Notes: generated by a model not told the origin, from the sequence alone. Positions 39,599 through 49,087 are shown, counted from the stretch's first letter. The stretch is 64,000 nucleotides of DNA from Pseudomonadota bacterium (GCA_022566735.1 JADFIG010000010.1:35961-99960), one strand, 5' to 3'. Program-made: numbers and translations.

Positions 39599-40748
39599 GC
39601 GCGGCAAACACGGTCAAGGCCGCCTCGGTGCGGCTCAAGGCCAGGGCCTGCAACTGGCCCAGCAGCACGCAGCACAGGATCATCAAGGTGCCCGACAAGG
39701 CCGCCGCGGTGCCGGCCTCCTTCGGGAAGGGCGCGACCGCCCCGGCCTGCGAGCAGACCTGGTTGAAGCCATGGCCCAGCATGTAGGCCATCTGCGCGGC
39801 CACCAGCCAGTGCGCCTGCTGCCAGGCGGGGTGGACGCTGATGGCCGCAAAGCCCAGCATGCCCAGCCCCGACAGCGCCGCCCCCCAGCCCAGCGCGGCC
39901 TGCCGGCCAGCACGGCGCAGCACGAAGCGGCAGGCCATGGTGCCCAGCAGGAAGCAGCTGGAGTAGCCGGTCATGAAGTAGCCGAAGGTCTCGACCGCCA
40001 CGCCGTGCCGCCCGACCATGACCAGGGACGAGCCGCCGATGAACAGGATGGCCTCGGTGTAGGTGAAAGCCGCCAGGCCGGTGTTGAGCAGGAACTCGCG
40101 CTGGACCAGGATGCGGCCCCAGGCCCCCCTCAGCTCGGCCCAGCCGCCAGCGCCGGTTTGCGCCGCCACCGGCGGGCGCGTGTGGCTTTCCTGGAAACAC
40201 CGCCACGTGAGCACGCACACGAACAGGCCGATGGCGGCCAGCAGGCCCAGCGTGAGGCGCCAGGGCACGCTGCGCGCCAGCAGGCCGCCGACCACGCCGC
40301 TGAGCGTGGCCGTCACCGCCATGCCGGTGAGGGCGCGGGCAAAGGCCTGCTGGCCCTGCTGCACGTCGAACAGGTCGCGCACCAGGGCACGCGCACACAC
40401 CACCATGGCCGCCAGGCCGCAGCCCATGGCGACGCGCGCCAGCAGGATGACGCCGGCCGTGGGCGCCAGGGCGGCCATCAGCGCGCTGGCCGCGTAGATG
40501 GCCGCCCCCGCCATGAGCACGCGCTTGCGGCCCAGGCGGTCGCTGTGGTGGCCCCAGAACAGCTGGGAAACGGCAAAGCCCAGCAACAGGCCCAGCAGCG
40601 TGCCCTGGGCCTGCACCACGCCGAGGTCCAGGCTGCGCGAGATGAGCTGCAGCGAGGGCAGGTAGAGGTCGGTGCTCAGGGGCTGGAAGCTCAGCAGCAA
40701 GGCCATGAAGGCCACGACGAAACGGGGGGACATGCCGGCCTCACGCAT
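39495..40748 (-). CDS. MFS transporter, Bcr/CflA family
   Basis: A 417-residue predicted drug or small-molecule exporter with 12 hydrophobic segments. It has STDLYLPSLQLISRSL (D1 region of Bcr/CflA), GHHSDRLGRKRVLMAGAAIY (motif A) and VARALVRDLFD-like sequence. The ATG at 40748 has GGAG 7 nt upstream. The C-terminal 20 residues (from RCGCAGVRRP) are read across the diguanylate cyclase gene's end, so the true stop region is antisense to that gene. It is divergent from a TetR regulator 25 bp away. Confidence 0.82.
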   Translation of the reverse strand: MREAGMSPRFVVAFMALLLSFQPLSTDLYLPSLQLISRSLDLGVVQAQGTLLGLLLGFAVSQLFWGHHSDRLGRKRVLMAGAAIYAASALMAALAPTAGVILLARVAMGCGLAAMVVCARALVRDLFDVQQGQQAFARALTGMAVTATLSGVVGGLLARSVPWRLTLGLLAAIGLFVCVLTWRCFQESHTRPPVAAQTGAGGWAELRGAWGRILVQREFLLNTGLAAFTYTEAILFIGGSSLVMVGRHGVAVETFGYFMTGYSSCFLLGTMACRFVLRRAGRQAALGWGAALSGLGMLGFAAISVHPAWQQAHWLVAAQMAYMLGHGFNQVCSQAGAVAPFPKEAGTAAALSGTLMILCCVLLGQLQALALSRTEAALTVFAALNACVAMSLSLALRCGCAGVRRPWRCTWRGRPRR

Positions 40749-40773
40749 GGACGGGCTCCTGCCACAATGCCCC

Positions 40774-41517
40774 ATGCCGTCCCAGCCGCCCAAGTCCCCT
40801 CCCGCCAAGGCGCCCAAAGCCCGCCAGACACCCCGGGCCGCCGCGCCCGTGACCACGCCCATGACCGCGCCCGCGCCCCGCCGCGGCCGCCCACCCGCCG
40901 AAGCGCGCCAGGCCCCCGACCACACCGTGCAGGACATCCTGGACGTGGCCACGCGGGAGTTCGCCGACAAGGGCTTCAGCGGCGCGCGCGTCGACGCCAT
41001 CGCCGAGTCCACGCGCACCAGCAAGCGCATGATCTATTACCACTTCGACAGCAAGGAAGGCCTCTACCTGGCCGTGCTGGAGAACGCCTACACGCGCATC
41101 CGCGCCATCGAAAGCGAACTGCACCTCGAAGGCTTCGAGCCGATGGAGGCGCTGCAGCGCCTGGTCGCCTTCACCTTCGACTACCACGTCGCACACCCGG
41201 ACTTCGTGCGGCTGGTGATGAACGAGAACATCCACAACGGGGCCTTTCTTTCCAAGTCAGAGTCGATCCAGCAGGTCAACCGCTCGGCCATCGACAGCCT
41301 CAACCGCCTCTACCGGCGCGGCTGCGAGGCGGGCGCCTTCCGCACCGGCGTGGACACCGTGGACCTGCACATGTCCATCAGCGCCCTGTGCTTCTTCACC
41401 GTGGCCAACCGCCACACGTTTTCGCTGGCCTTCAAGCGGGACATCAGCTCGCCCCGGGCCCTGGCCGCACGCCGGCGCAGCATCGTCGAGATGGTCGTTC
41501 GGCACGTGCAGCGCTGA
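40774..41517 (+). CDS. TetR/AcrR-family regulator
   Basis: A 247-residue regulator. After a Pro/Ala-rich lead of about 40 residues comes the helix-turn-helix ILDVATREFADKGFSGARVD then AIAESTRTSKRMIYYHFDSK. The C-terminal domain (NENIHNGAFLSKSESIQQVN) matches the TetR_C_33-like group found beside aromatic catabolic genes. It sits between an MFS gene (divergent) and pcaB (downstream). A 20-bp palindrome in the pcaB promoter is a likely target. Confidence 0.88.
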   Translation: MPSQPPKSPPAKAPKARQTPRAAAPVTTPMTAPAPRRGRPPAEARQAPDHTVQDILDVATREFADKGFSGARVDAIAESTRTSKRMIYYHFDSKEGLYLAVLENAYTRIRAIESELHLEGFEPMEALQRLVAFTFDYHVAHPDFVRLVMNENIHNGAFLSKSESIQQVNRSAIDSLNRLYRRGCEAGAFRTGVDTVDLHMSISALCFFTVANRHTFSLAFKRDISSPRALAARRRSIVEMVVRHVQR

Positions 41518-41555
41518 ACACCTCACGCCGGCTGCGGCGGTCGGGCAGGGGTTCA

Positions 41556-41585
41556 TTGACAAATAAACGTACCAGTTAGTACATT
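41556..41585 (+). promoter_or_regulatory. pcaB promoter with embedded TetR-type operator
   Basis: TTGACA (41556-41561) and TACATT (41580-41585) are spaced 18 bp. Inside lies a 20-bp inverted repeat, AACGTACCAG facing TTAGTACATT (41566-41585; half-site AAyGTACyAr), covering the spacer and the -10. Binding there would block RNA polymerase. The TetR gene ending at 41517 is the obvious candidate. Confidence 0.6.
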
Positions 41586-41621
41586 ATGACACCCAGCCCC
41601 CACCCCTTGCACGCTGCCGCC

Positions 41622-42983
41622 GTGACCCAGCCCCTGACCGCCCCGCTGTTCGACGCCTTCCTCTCGACCGACGCCATCGCCGAGGCCTTCGGCGCGACGC
41701 GCCTGGTCCAGGGCATGCTGGACATGGAGGCCGCGCTGGCCGAGGCCCAGGCCGCCCACGGGCTGGTGCCGGCGGCTGCGGCCGCGGCGATCCGCCAGGC
41801 CTGCCGGGCCGAGCGCTTCGACACCGCCGCCCTGTTGCGCGACGGCCGCCGCGCCGGCAGCCTGGCCATCCCCCTGGTCAATGCGCTCACCGCCGAGGTG
41901 GCCCGCACCGACGCCGAGGCCGCGCGCCACGTGCACAAGGGCAGCACCAGCCAGGACGTGCTCGACACCGCCGTGGTGCTGCAGACGCGCGCCGCCGTGG
42001 CCCTGCTGCAAGACGGCCTGACGCCACTGCTGGCCACCCTGCGCACGCTGGCCCACGCCCACGCCGCCACGCCCGTGCTGGCCCGCACCCTGATGCAACC
42101 GGCCACCGTGACCAGCTTCGGCTTCAAGGTCTGCGGCTGGCTGGAGGCCTTGCAGCGCAGCCAGGCCGCCCTGCAGGCGCGCGCCGAGCAGGCCCTGGCG
42201 CTGCAGCTCGGCGGGGCGGTGGGCACCTTGTCCGCCATGGGCGATGCCGGCCCCGCGGTGGCCCGGCGCATGGCCGCCACCCTGGGCCTGCGCGCGCCTG
42301 CCGCCTGCTGGCACACGCAGCGCGACGACTGGATGCGCCTGGGCGCGGAGGTCGCCATCCTGACGGGCAGCCTGGGCAAGGTCGCCACCGACCTGTCGCT
42401 GATGGCCCAGGGCGAGGTCGGCGAGCTGGCCGAGCCCTCGGGGGCAGGCCGCGGCGGCTCCTCGGCCATGCCGCACAAGCGCAACCCGGTGTCGGCCATG
42501 CTGGCCCTGGCCGCCGCCCACCGCGCCCCCGGCCAGATGGCCACGCTGCTGGGCTGCATGGGCCAGGCCCACGAGCGCGGCCTGGGCGACTGGCAGGCCG
42601 AGCTGGCCGAGTGGCCGCACCTGTTCGCCGGCGCGCACGGCGCCTTGCAGGCCCTGGCCGATGCCCTGGCCGGCCTGCAGGTCGATGCCGCGCGCATGCG
42701 CCGCAACATCGACGCCTTGCAAGGCCTGGTGTTTGCCGAAGCCGCCACCCGCGTGCTGGGCGAGGTGCTCGGCGGCGCCCAGGCCCACCACCTGATGGAA
42801 CAGCTCTCGCGCCAGGCGGTGGACAGCGGCTGCGACCTGCTGGGGTTGACCCAGGCGCACGTGCTGGCCGATGCCACCCTGCGCCTGGCGGTGGACCCCG
42901 CCACCCTGCGCCGCGCCTTCGACCCCGACGAGGCCGCGCGCTGGCCGGCCCGGCTGACCTTGCAGCGGCTGGCCGCGGCCTGA
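41622..42983 (+). CDS. pcaB: 3-carboxy-cis,cis-muconate cycloisomerase
   Basis: PcaB converts 3-carboxy-cis,cis-muconate to 4-carboxymuconolactone in the protocatechuate branch of the 3-oxoadipate pathway. It belongs to the fumarase/aspartase superfamily, with the signature GGSSAMPHKRNPVSAM and the upstream HKGSTSQDVLDTAVVLQ. Product is 453 residues from the GTG at 41622, whose N-terminus aligns with PcaB starts. An ATG at 41586 directly abuts the -10 box and would lie upstream of the transcript start, so it is less likely. It is followed by the pcaC-pcaD fusion. Confidence 0.92.
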   Translation: MTQPLTAPLFDAFLSTDAIAEAFGATRLVQGMLDMEAALAEAQAAHGLVPAAAAAAIRQACRAERFDTAALLRDGRRAGSLAIPLVNALTAEVARTDAEAARHVHKGSTSQDVLDTAVVLQTRAAVALLQDGLTPLLATLRTLAHAHAATPVLARTLMQPATVTSFGFKVCGWLEALQRSQAALQARAEQALALQLGGAVGTLSAMGDAGPAVARRMAATLGLRAPAACWHTQRDDWMRLGAEVAILTGSLGKVATDLSLMAQGEVGELAEPSGAGRGGSSAMPHKRNPVSAMLALAAAHRAPGQMATLLGCMGQAHERGLGDWQAELAEWPHLFAGAHGALQALADALAGLQVDAARMRRNIDALQGLVFAEAATRVLGEVLGGAQAHHLMEQLSRQAVDSGCDLLGLTQAHVLADATLRLAVDPATLRRAFDPDEAARWPARLTLQRLAAA

Positions 42984-43025
42984 ACACTGCGCCGCCCCCC
43001 TTCCCCACCTCCTTTGCTCCCCACC

Positions 43026-44348
43026 ATGAACGCTTTCGACCACGACCTCGAGCGCGGCCTGCGCAACCGCCGCAGCGTGCTGGGCGACGCCTGGGTGGAC
43101 CGCTCGCTGTCGCGCGCCAACGCCTTCAACGCCGACTTCCAGGCCTTCATCAACCGCTACGCCTGGCACGAGGTCTGGGGCCGACCCGGCCTGGAGCACC
43201 GCAGCCGCCGCATCATCGTGCTGGCCATCACCCTGGCCCTGGGCCGCTGGGAGGAGTTCGAGCTGCACGTGCGCGCCGCGCTCTCCGGTGGCGACGAGGC
43301 CTCGCGCCTGACGGTCGATGAGCTCAAGGAAGTGCTGATCCAGTCGGCCATCTACGCCGGTGTGCCCGCGGCCAACACCGGCCATGCGCTGGCCCTGGCC
43401 ATCCTCAAGGAGCTGGGCGAAGCGCCGGAACACCAGGCCCTGCACGCGCGCCTGGCGCCAGCCTTGCAGCCGGCCTCGGTGCCCGAGATCGCCCACCCCG
43501 GCGTGGGCCGCAGCCACTTCACGCGCAGCGCCCCGGCCCTGCACTTCACGGTGCGCGGCACGCCGTTGGGCCAGGCGGCCCCCTGCACCTTCGTGCTCAG
43601 CCACGGCCTGGGCAACGACCACATGGTCTGGGACGCGCTGGCCAATGCGCTGGTGGCGGCCTGGCCGGGCGCACGGGTGGTCTGCTTCGACCACCGCGGC
43701 CATGGGCTGAGCGACACGCCCACCCAGGCCTGCACGCTGCCCGACCTGGTGGACGACGCCTCGCGCCTGCTCGACGAGCTGGCCGCCACCTCGGCCACCG
43801 GCCCCCTCACCTGGATCGGCCACGGCCTGGGCGGCACCATCGGCCAGGCCCTGGCCGCGCAAAGCCCCTCCCGCCTGGCCGCGCTGGTGCTGGCCCACAC
43901 GCCCGCGTCCACGGCACAGCCCTCGCTGGCCGCCCTGAGCACCCTGAGCGCCCTGACCCGCGATGGTGCCGCCACCGACGCAGCGACCCGCGAGGCCCAG
44001 GCCGACGCCGTGATGGCGCACTGGTTCAGCGACGGCTTCCGCCAGGCCCAGCCCGCCACCGTGGCCCGCTGGCGCCGTTGCCTGCTGAGCGCGCCGCTGG
44101 GCGGCCAGGGCATCCTGGCGCTGGCGCAGGCCGCGGCCACCCCCCCCCTGCCGACCTTGCCGACCTTGCTGATTGCCGGGGCGCTCGACACCGACACCCC
44201 GCCCACCGAGGCCCGCCAACTCCTGCTGCGCCACCCCGGCGCCGAGCTCGTGCTGCTGCCCGAAGCCGGGCACATGGGCATGCTGGAGCAGCCCGCCGCC
44301 TTCCACGCCGCGGTCTTGCCCTGGTTGGCCTCGCTCGCCCAGCCTTGA
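43026..44348 (+). CDS. pcaCD: Fusion of 4-carboxymuconolactone decarboxylase and 3-oxoadipate enol-lactonase, lactonase Ser missing
   Basis: A 440-residue two-domain protein. Residues 1-135 are PcaC (RYAWHEVWGRPGLEHRSRRI, WEEFELHVRAAL, LKEVLIQSAIYAGVPAANTG). Residues 165-440 are a PcaD-type alpha/beta hydrolase. In the known PcaL fusion of actinobacteria the order is lactonase then decarboxylase; here it is reversed. The nucleophile elbow, normally GxSxGG, reads GHGLGG, so residue 267 is Gly (GGC) where Ser is expected. The acid (GALDTDTPP) and His (EAGHMGMLEQP) positions are kept. The PcaC half looks intact; lactonase activity is doubtful unless another nucleophile serves. Confidence 0.88.
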   Translation: MNAFDHDLERGLRNRRSVLGDAWVDRSLSRANAFNADFQAFINRYAWHEVWGRPGLEHRSRRIIVLAITLALGRWEEFELHVRAALSGGDEASRLTVDELKEVLIQSAIYAGVPAANTGHALALAILKELGEAPEHQALHARLAPALQPASVPEIAHPGVGRSHFTRSAPALHFTVRGTPLGQAAPCTFVLSHGLGNDHMVWDALANALVAAWPGARVVCFDHRGHGLSDTPTQACTLPDLVDDASRLLDELAATSATGPLTWIGHGLGGTIGQALAAQSPSRLAALVLAHTPASTAQPSLAALSTLSALTRDGAATDAATREAQADAVMAHWFSDGFRQAQPATVARWRRCLLSAPLGGQGILALAQAAATPPLPTLPTLLIAGALDTDTPPTEARQLLLRHPGAELVLLPEAGHMGMLEQPAAFHAAVLPWLASLAQP

Positions 44349-44356
44349 CACAAGGC

Positions 44357-44863
44357 CATCACGCCACACGCTGAAGCTTGCGCGCAAGCCCTGGGGTGTC
44401 GCGCGCCGCCCATCCATGGCGGCACGCAAGGCTGGCCGAGCGGCGTGCCGCTCACCCGGTGCGGGACGTCGCGGTGGCGCAGTGGCGCGCCGAGTGCCTG
44501 TGCTTGGGCCGCCGCACGGTGAGCGTCAACGTCCAGCCCTTGGGGCTTGCGTGCCGGGCTTTGCGCCCCGCGCACCGCACCGATCGGCTCGGTGCGCCCA
44601 AGCCCTGAGCCTCGGCCGCAAGGCCATGTGCGCGGCGCGCCACTGACAAGGCCCGGCGCGCGACCGCGGGAAGGCGGCGTGCCGCTCGGGCAAAGCGGCG
44701 CACCGCAGCGGGATGGCGGCGCGCGGCTCAAGCAGCGCGACAGGCCGCGCCAACACGGCGACAGGCGGCGGTTTGAACTCGGCAGACGGCTGCAGGAGCC
44801 CGGCACGCCGAGCCGCTTGGGCGGCACACGCAGCCCGGCGCCTGGCCGTTGCAGCTCACCGGC
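44357..44863. repeat. Degenerate 21-bp-period repeat array, about 24 units
   Basis: Starting 8 bp after the pcaCD stop, an approximately 11-bp core (consensus CGGCRCRCCGC, itself nearly palindromic) recurs every 21 bp with about 10 bp of unrelated sequence between cores. Units start at 44357, 44378, 44399, 44420, 44441, 44462 and 44483. The middle six are weaker and drift by +3 bp. Cores then recur at 44633, 44654, 44675, 44696, 44717, 44738, 44759, 44780, 44801 and 44822 at exact 21-bp steps. No frame is open throughout on either strand, although heptad patterns appear in every frame. Not a CRISPR (spacers too short). Function unknown. Confidence 0.75.
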
Positions 44864-44969
44864 CCGCGCATGAAGCATGGCGCGGCACATCCCAGCATCG
44901 ACGACCCAAGCCGAACACGCCATCCCCAGACGCGCCCCCACACCCAAAGCAGTTCGTTACTTCTTGTCT

Positions 44970-44998
44970 TTGCCCGGAAGTCGTGGCCCTGATAGATT
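44970..44998 (+). promoter_or_regulatory. Candidate promoter of the PAAR gene
   Basis: TTGCCC (44970-44975) and TAGATT (44993-44998) are separated by 17 bp, 4 of 6 matches each. The leader is about 22 nt and contains a GGGGA ribosome binding site 6 nt before the ATG. This segment is more AT-rich than the repeat array before it. Confidence 0.45.
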
Positions 44999-45026
44999 GC
45001 CCCCACACAAAATTCAGGGGACAGCC

Positions 45027-45302
45027 ATGCGGCCTTTCATCGTGATGGGCGACCGCACCGACCATGGCGGCGTGGTCATCGGTGCAACGCAAACCACGGA
45101 CACCTTCGGCCAGCGCCTGGCGCGCGTGGGCGACCAGGTCACCTGCCCGAAAAAAGGGCACGGCACCACCGTCATCGTCACAGGCGATCCGACCATGATC
45201 GTGGACGGCGCACCGGTGGCAAGGCATGGCGACAAGTGCGCCTGCGGCGCCACGCTGATCTCCAGCCAGGCGGTGTCCGGGCTTGGCGACATGTTCGGCT
45301 AG
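45027..45302 (+). CDS. PAAR-domain protein (type VI secretion spike tip)
   Basis: A 91-residue protein. PAAR proteins cap the VgrG spike of type VI secretion systems and recruit effectors. The glycine-rich beta-hairpin pattern is present: RTDHGGVVIGATQTTDTFGQ, GDQVTCPKKGHGTTVIVTGD, then APVARHGDKCACGATLISS, including the Cys/His residues used for zinc at the tip. No VgrG or secretion machinery is in the window. The next two genes look like a decayed effector and its immunity lipoprotein. Confidence 0.88.
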   Translation: MRPFIVMGDRTDHGGVVIGATQTTDTFGQRLARVGDQVTCPKKGHGTTVIVTGDPTMIVDGAPVARHGDKCACGATLISSQAVSGLGDMFG

Positions 45303-45308
45303 GGCGCC

Positions 45309-45603
45309 GTGGCGCAGCAGATGCGCGTTGTGTCAAGCACGGACACGACACCTGCGGTTGTTGACATCCCGGCCAAGGAGTCCAGCGGGACGCCAAGCCA
45401 TCTCGGCGTGCTCAGAGCCATTTGCCCAGAACCTGAGTGCCTTCATCGCAGCACTGAAAACAGCAGGGGCCTGCGTCGCCATCACCTCCACACCCCGGTC
45501 AGGCATGAACTCAGACCTGCGCGAGGTGGGCGCTTCTTATGGCGTGGTGAAGTTCGTCGGCGGAGCCGCAGACAAACCTCACTGGTCTGACAACGGACAT
45601 TGA
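45309..45603 (+). pseudogene. Remnant of a PAAR-associated peptidoglycan-targeting effector
   Basis: Two reading frames each hold part of one protein. The first frame (from 45309) gives MRVVSSTDTTPAVVDIPA. After a shift near 45400-45430, the second frame gives FAQNLSAFIAALKTAGACVA and ends in KPHWSDNGH. The phrases LSAFIAALKTAGA and HWSDNGH resemble the start and end of M15/endolysin-like effectors that often follow PAAR genes. The middle, where catalytic residues would be, is missing (about 95 codons here versus 200 or more expected). I infer frameshift plus internal deletion; the family assignment is from memory of related sequences. Confidence 0.55.
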
Positions 45604-45605
45604 CG

Positions 45606-45926
45606 ATGCGCCGATTCACCCTCCTCCCGATCGCTGCTGGCGCGCTCATCCTGGCGTCTTGCGCCACAACCCCAGGCCCGGCCGGCTGTCAGCCTGCCTT
45701 GAACGACTTCCTTGAACGCCGGGAAATCTGCGATCACCTGCGCGGAGAGATCCCCGACCCGGACGACCCCGATGGCCTGCAAGCGGCCATCGCAGCCATC
45801 AACCAGCACTGCCAGGGCACCGATGAGGCGCTGCGCCGCATGAAAGCACGCTGCGCCTCAGACCCAGACGCCATGGCACAGCTGAACGCGCTGGCGCCGC
45901 GGATCGAGCGCAAGACACCCCATTGA
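45606..45926 (+). CDS. Small lipoprotein, probable effector-immunity protein
   Basis: A 106-residue protein with a signal peptide and lipobox (GALILASC, Cys 19). The mature part has several Cys (GCQPALNDFLERREICDHLR; NQHCQGTDEALRR; KARCASDP) that could pair. A periplasmic lipoprotein directly after a PAAR/effector gene (3 nt after its stop) is the standard place for an immunity protein to a cell-wall-acting effector. It is intact while the effector is broken, as expected if immunity against siblings is retained. Function inferred from context. Confidence 0.65.
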   Translation: MRRFTLLPIAAGALILASCATTPGPAGCQPALNDFLERREICDHLRGEIPDPDDPDGLQAAIAAINQHCQGTDEALRRMKARCASDPDAMAQLNALAPRIERKTPH

Positions 45927-45964
45927 AGGGGGGTCGAGCGGCCAAGCCCCCTGGGCAACTCACC

Positions 45965-46398
45965 TCAATCCAGCACCACCGCGCCAGCCTCGGGGTAGAG
46001 GCGAGGGAACAGCATCGACAAAGCGTCCAGGGGGAAACCGAAGGGGTGTACCCAGAGCATGCGATGGTGCTGACATGCCGCAGCCACCAGGAAACTCTCC
46101 AACGCCCAGGGCTTGGCGTAGGCATCGTCAGCGGCGCGCAAGAAATTCGGCACAGCGTGCGCGATGGGCGGCTGGTGGCGCTGCACAGCGACATCCTGCT
46201 GGCGCAGTTGGCCGGGCACGATCACCAGGCCCGCCTCCGAGACCCGGTCATCCTGGCTGAGCCGGCTGTACAGCAGGTCGTGCGCCTTGACCAGCATCTC
46301 GCTCTGGAACGCCACAGCGTGGGCCGCATCGCCGGCATCGGGGGCAGGAACTGGTGCGGCTGGTCGTAGAAGGCGATGGGCGTGGCCTGGACGGACAT
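45965..46398 (-). pseudogene. Broken Fic-family gene
   Basis: Fic proteins AMPylate target proteins. The N-terminal part (MSVQATPIAFYDQPHQFLPP) is in one frame. The next part (SEMLVKAHDLLYSRLSQDDR, VPGQLRQQDVAVQRHQPP, ACQHHRMLWVHPFG) is in another, with a shift near 46320-46335. The catalytic motif HPFxDGNGR is broken after HPFG, where unrelated residues (FPLDALSMLF) lead to an early stop. The C-terminal half is missing. This looks like a double-lesion relic rather than a functional gene. Confidence 0.6.
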
Positions 46399-46482
46399 GG
46401 GGGTGCGCACGATTGACGCCGGTTGTTCTGCCGATCTTTTTGCCACACCGCTGCGGCGCTGGACCACCTGCCGTCAGCGCAC

Positions 46483-46509
46483 AAAAAAAGGGCCCCTGTG
46501 GGGGCCCTT
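46483..46509 (-). terminator. Intrinsic terminator of the pcaHG unit
   Basis: AAGGGCCCC and GGGGCCCTT pair in a perfect 9-bp stem with a 4-nt loop, followed on the reverse strand by seven T residues. It lies 55 bp after the pcaG stop. Confidence 0.88.
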
Positions 46510-46564
46510 GGCGTTTCAGCGAAGCCCGGCTTTTGGCCGGCCTCACACGTCGATCAGAGACCGA

Positions 46565-47227
46565 TCAAACGTCGAAGAACACGGTTTCCTGGCCGCCGTC
46601 CGGCGTGTCCTGGATGCGGATGTCGAAGCGGTAGACCACCTCGCCGGCGCGCTGTTCGCGGGTGGCCAGCAGGGTCTTGCGGCGCACTTCCCACTCGATG
46701 CCGTTGAGCACCGGGTCGGCGGCATTGGCCAGGTCTTCGTCGGCGAAGTACAGGCGGGTGTGCAGGCCGATGTTGATGCCGCGCGCGAACAGGATCAGGC
46801 AGATGTGCGGGGCCTGCAGCTGGCCGTTGGCGCCGACCACCTGGCCGGGCTTGACGGTCTCGAAGCTGTAGACGCCGCTGTCGAAGTCGGCACCGGTACG
46901 GCCCCAGCCGCGGAAGGCGGGGTCCAGCGGCTTGTCCTGGCGGTCGGCCGGGTGGGCGTACTTGCCCGCGGCATTGGCCTGCCACAGCTCGATGAGCACG
47001 TCGCGCAGCGGCGTGCCCGTGCCGTCGAACACGCGGCCTTCGATGCGGATGCGCTCGCCCTGCGTGGCCGGCTGCACCAGCAGGTTGCCGAAGTTGTTGT
47101 CGAAGATCTCGAAGCCCGCCTGCTGCGGCGCCAGGCCGATGTGCACGTAGGGGCCACCGGTCTGCGACGGGGTTTCGGCGTAGCGGGTGAGTTGGGTGGT
47201 GGGCTGGAAGGTGGATTGGAAGGTCAT
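46565..47227 (-). CDS. pcaG: Protocatechuate 3,4-dioxygenase alpha subunit
   Basis: With PcaH it opens the protocatechuate ring between the hydroxyls to give 3-carboxy-cis,cis-muconate. The 220-residue subunit has the intradiol dioxygenase fold (TPSQTGGPYVHIGLAP, LIELWQANAAGKY, GWGRTGADFDSGVYSFETVK, APHICLILFARGI) but lacks the full set of iron ligands, as expected for alpha. The ATG at 47227 has GGAGG 8 nt upstream. It follows pcaH by 14 nt. Confidence 0.95.
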   Translation of the reverse strand: MTFQSTFQPTTQLTRYAETPSQTGGPYVHIGLAPQQAGFEIFDNNFGNLLVQPATQGERIRIEGRVFDGTGTPLRDVLIELWQANAAGKYAHPADRQDKPLDPAFRGWGRTGADFDSGVYSFETVKPGQVVGANGQLQAPHICLILFARGINIGLHTRLYFADEDLANAADPVLNGIEWEVRRKTLLATREQRAGEVVYRFDIRIQDTPDGGQETVFFDV

Positions 47228-47241
47228 CTCGGGGGCCTCCA

Positions 47242-49061
<1,820 letters not shown>

Positions 49062-49087
49062 GGCGGGTACAGCGCGGAGGGCGATCC

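Noticed and set aside
41553..44429. Reverse-strand open frame of over 950 codons across pcaB and pcaCD
   Set aside because: Antisense to two clear enzymes; Gly/Gln-rich low-complexity translation with no domain.
44357..44863. 21-bp array as a CRISPR array
   Set aside because: Cores are about 11 bp and degenerate, spacers about 10 bp, and no cas genes are near. CRISPR repeats and spacers are each about three times longer and the repeats near identical.
44378..45045. Short open frames inside the 21-bp array as real genes
   Set aside because: Heptad patterns appear in every frame on both strands because the period is a multiple of three. None has a ribosome binding site or spans the array, and residues are Arg/Ala-rich without conservation I recognise.
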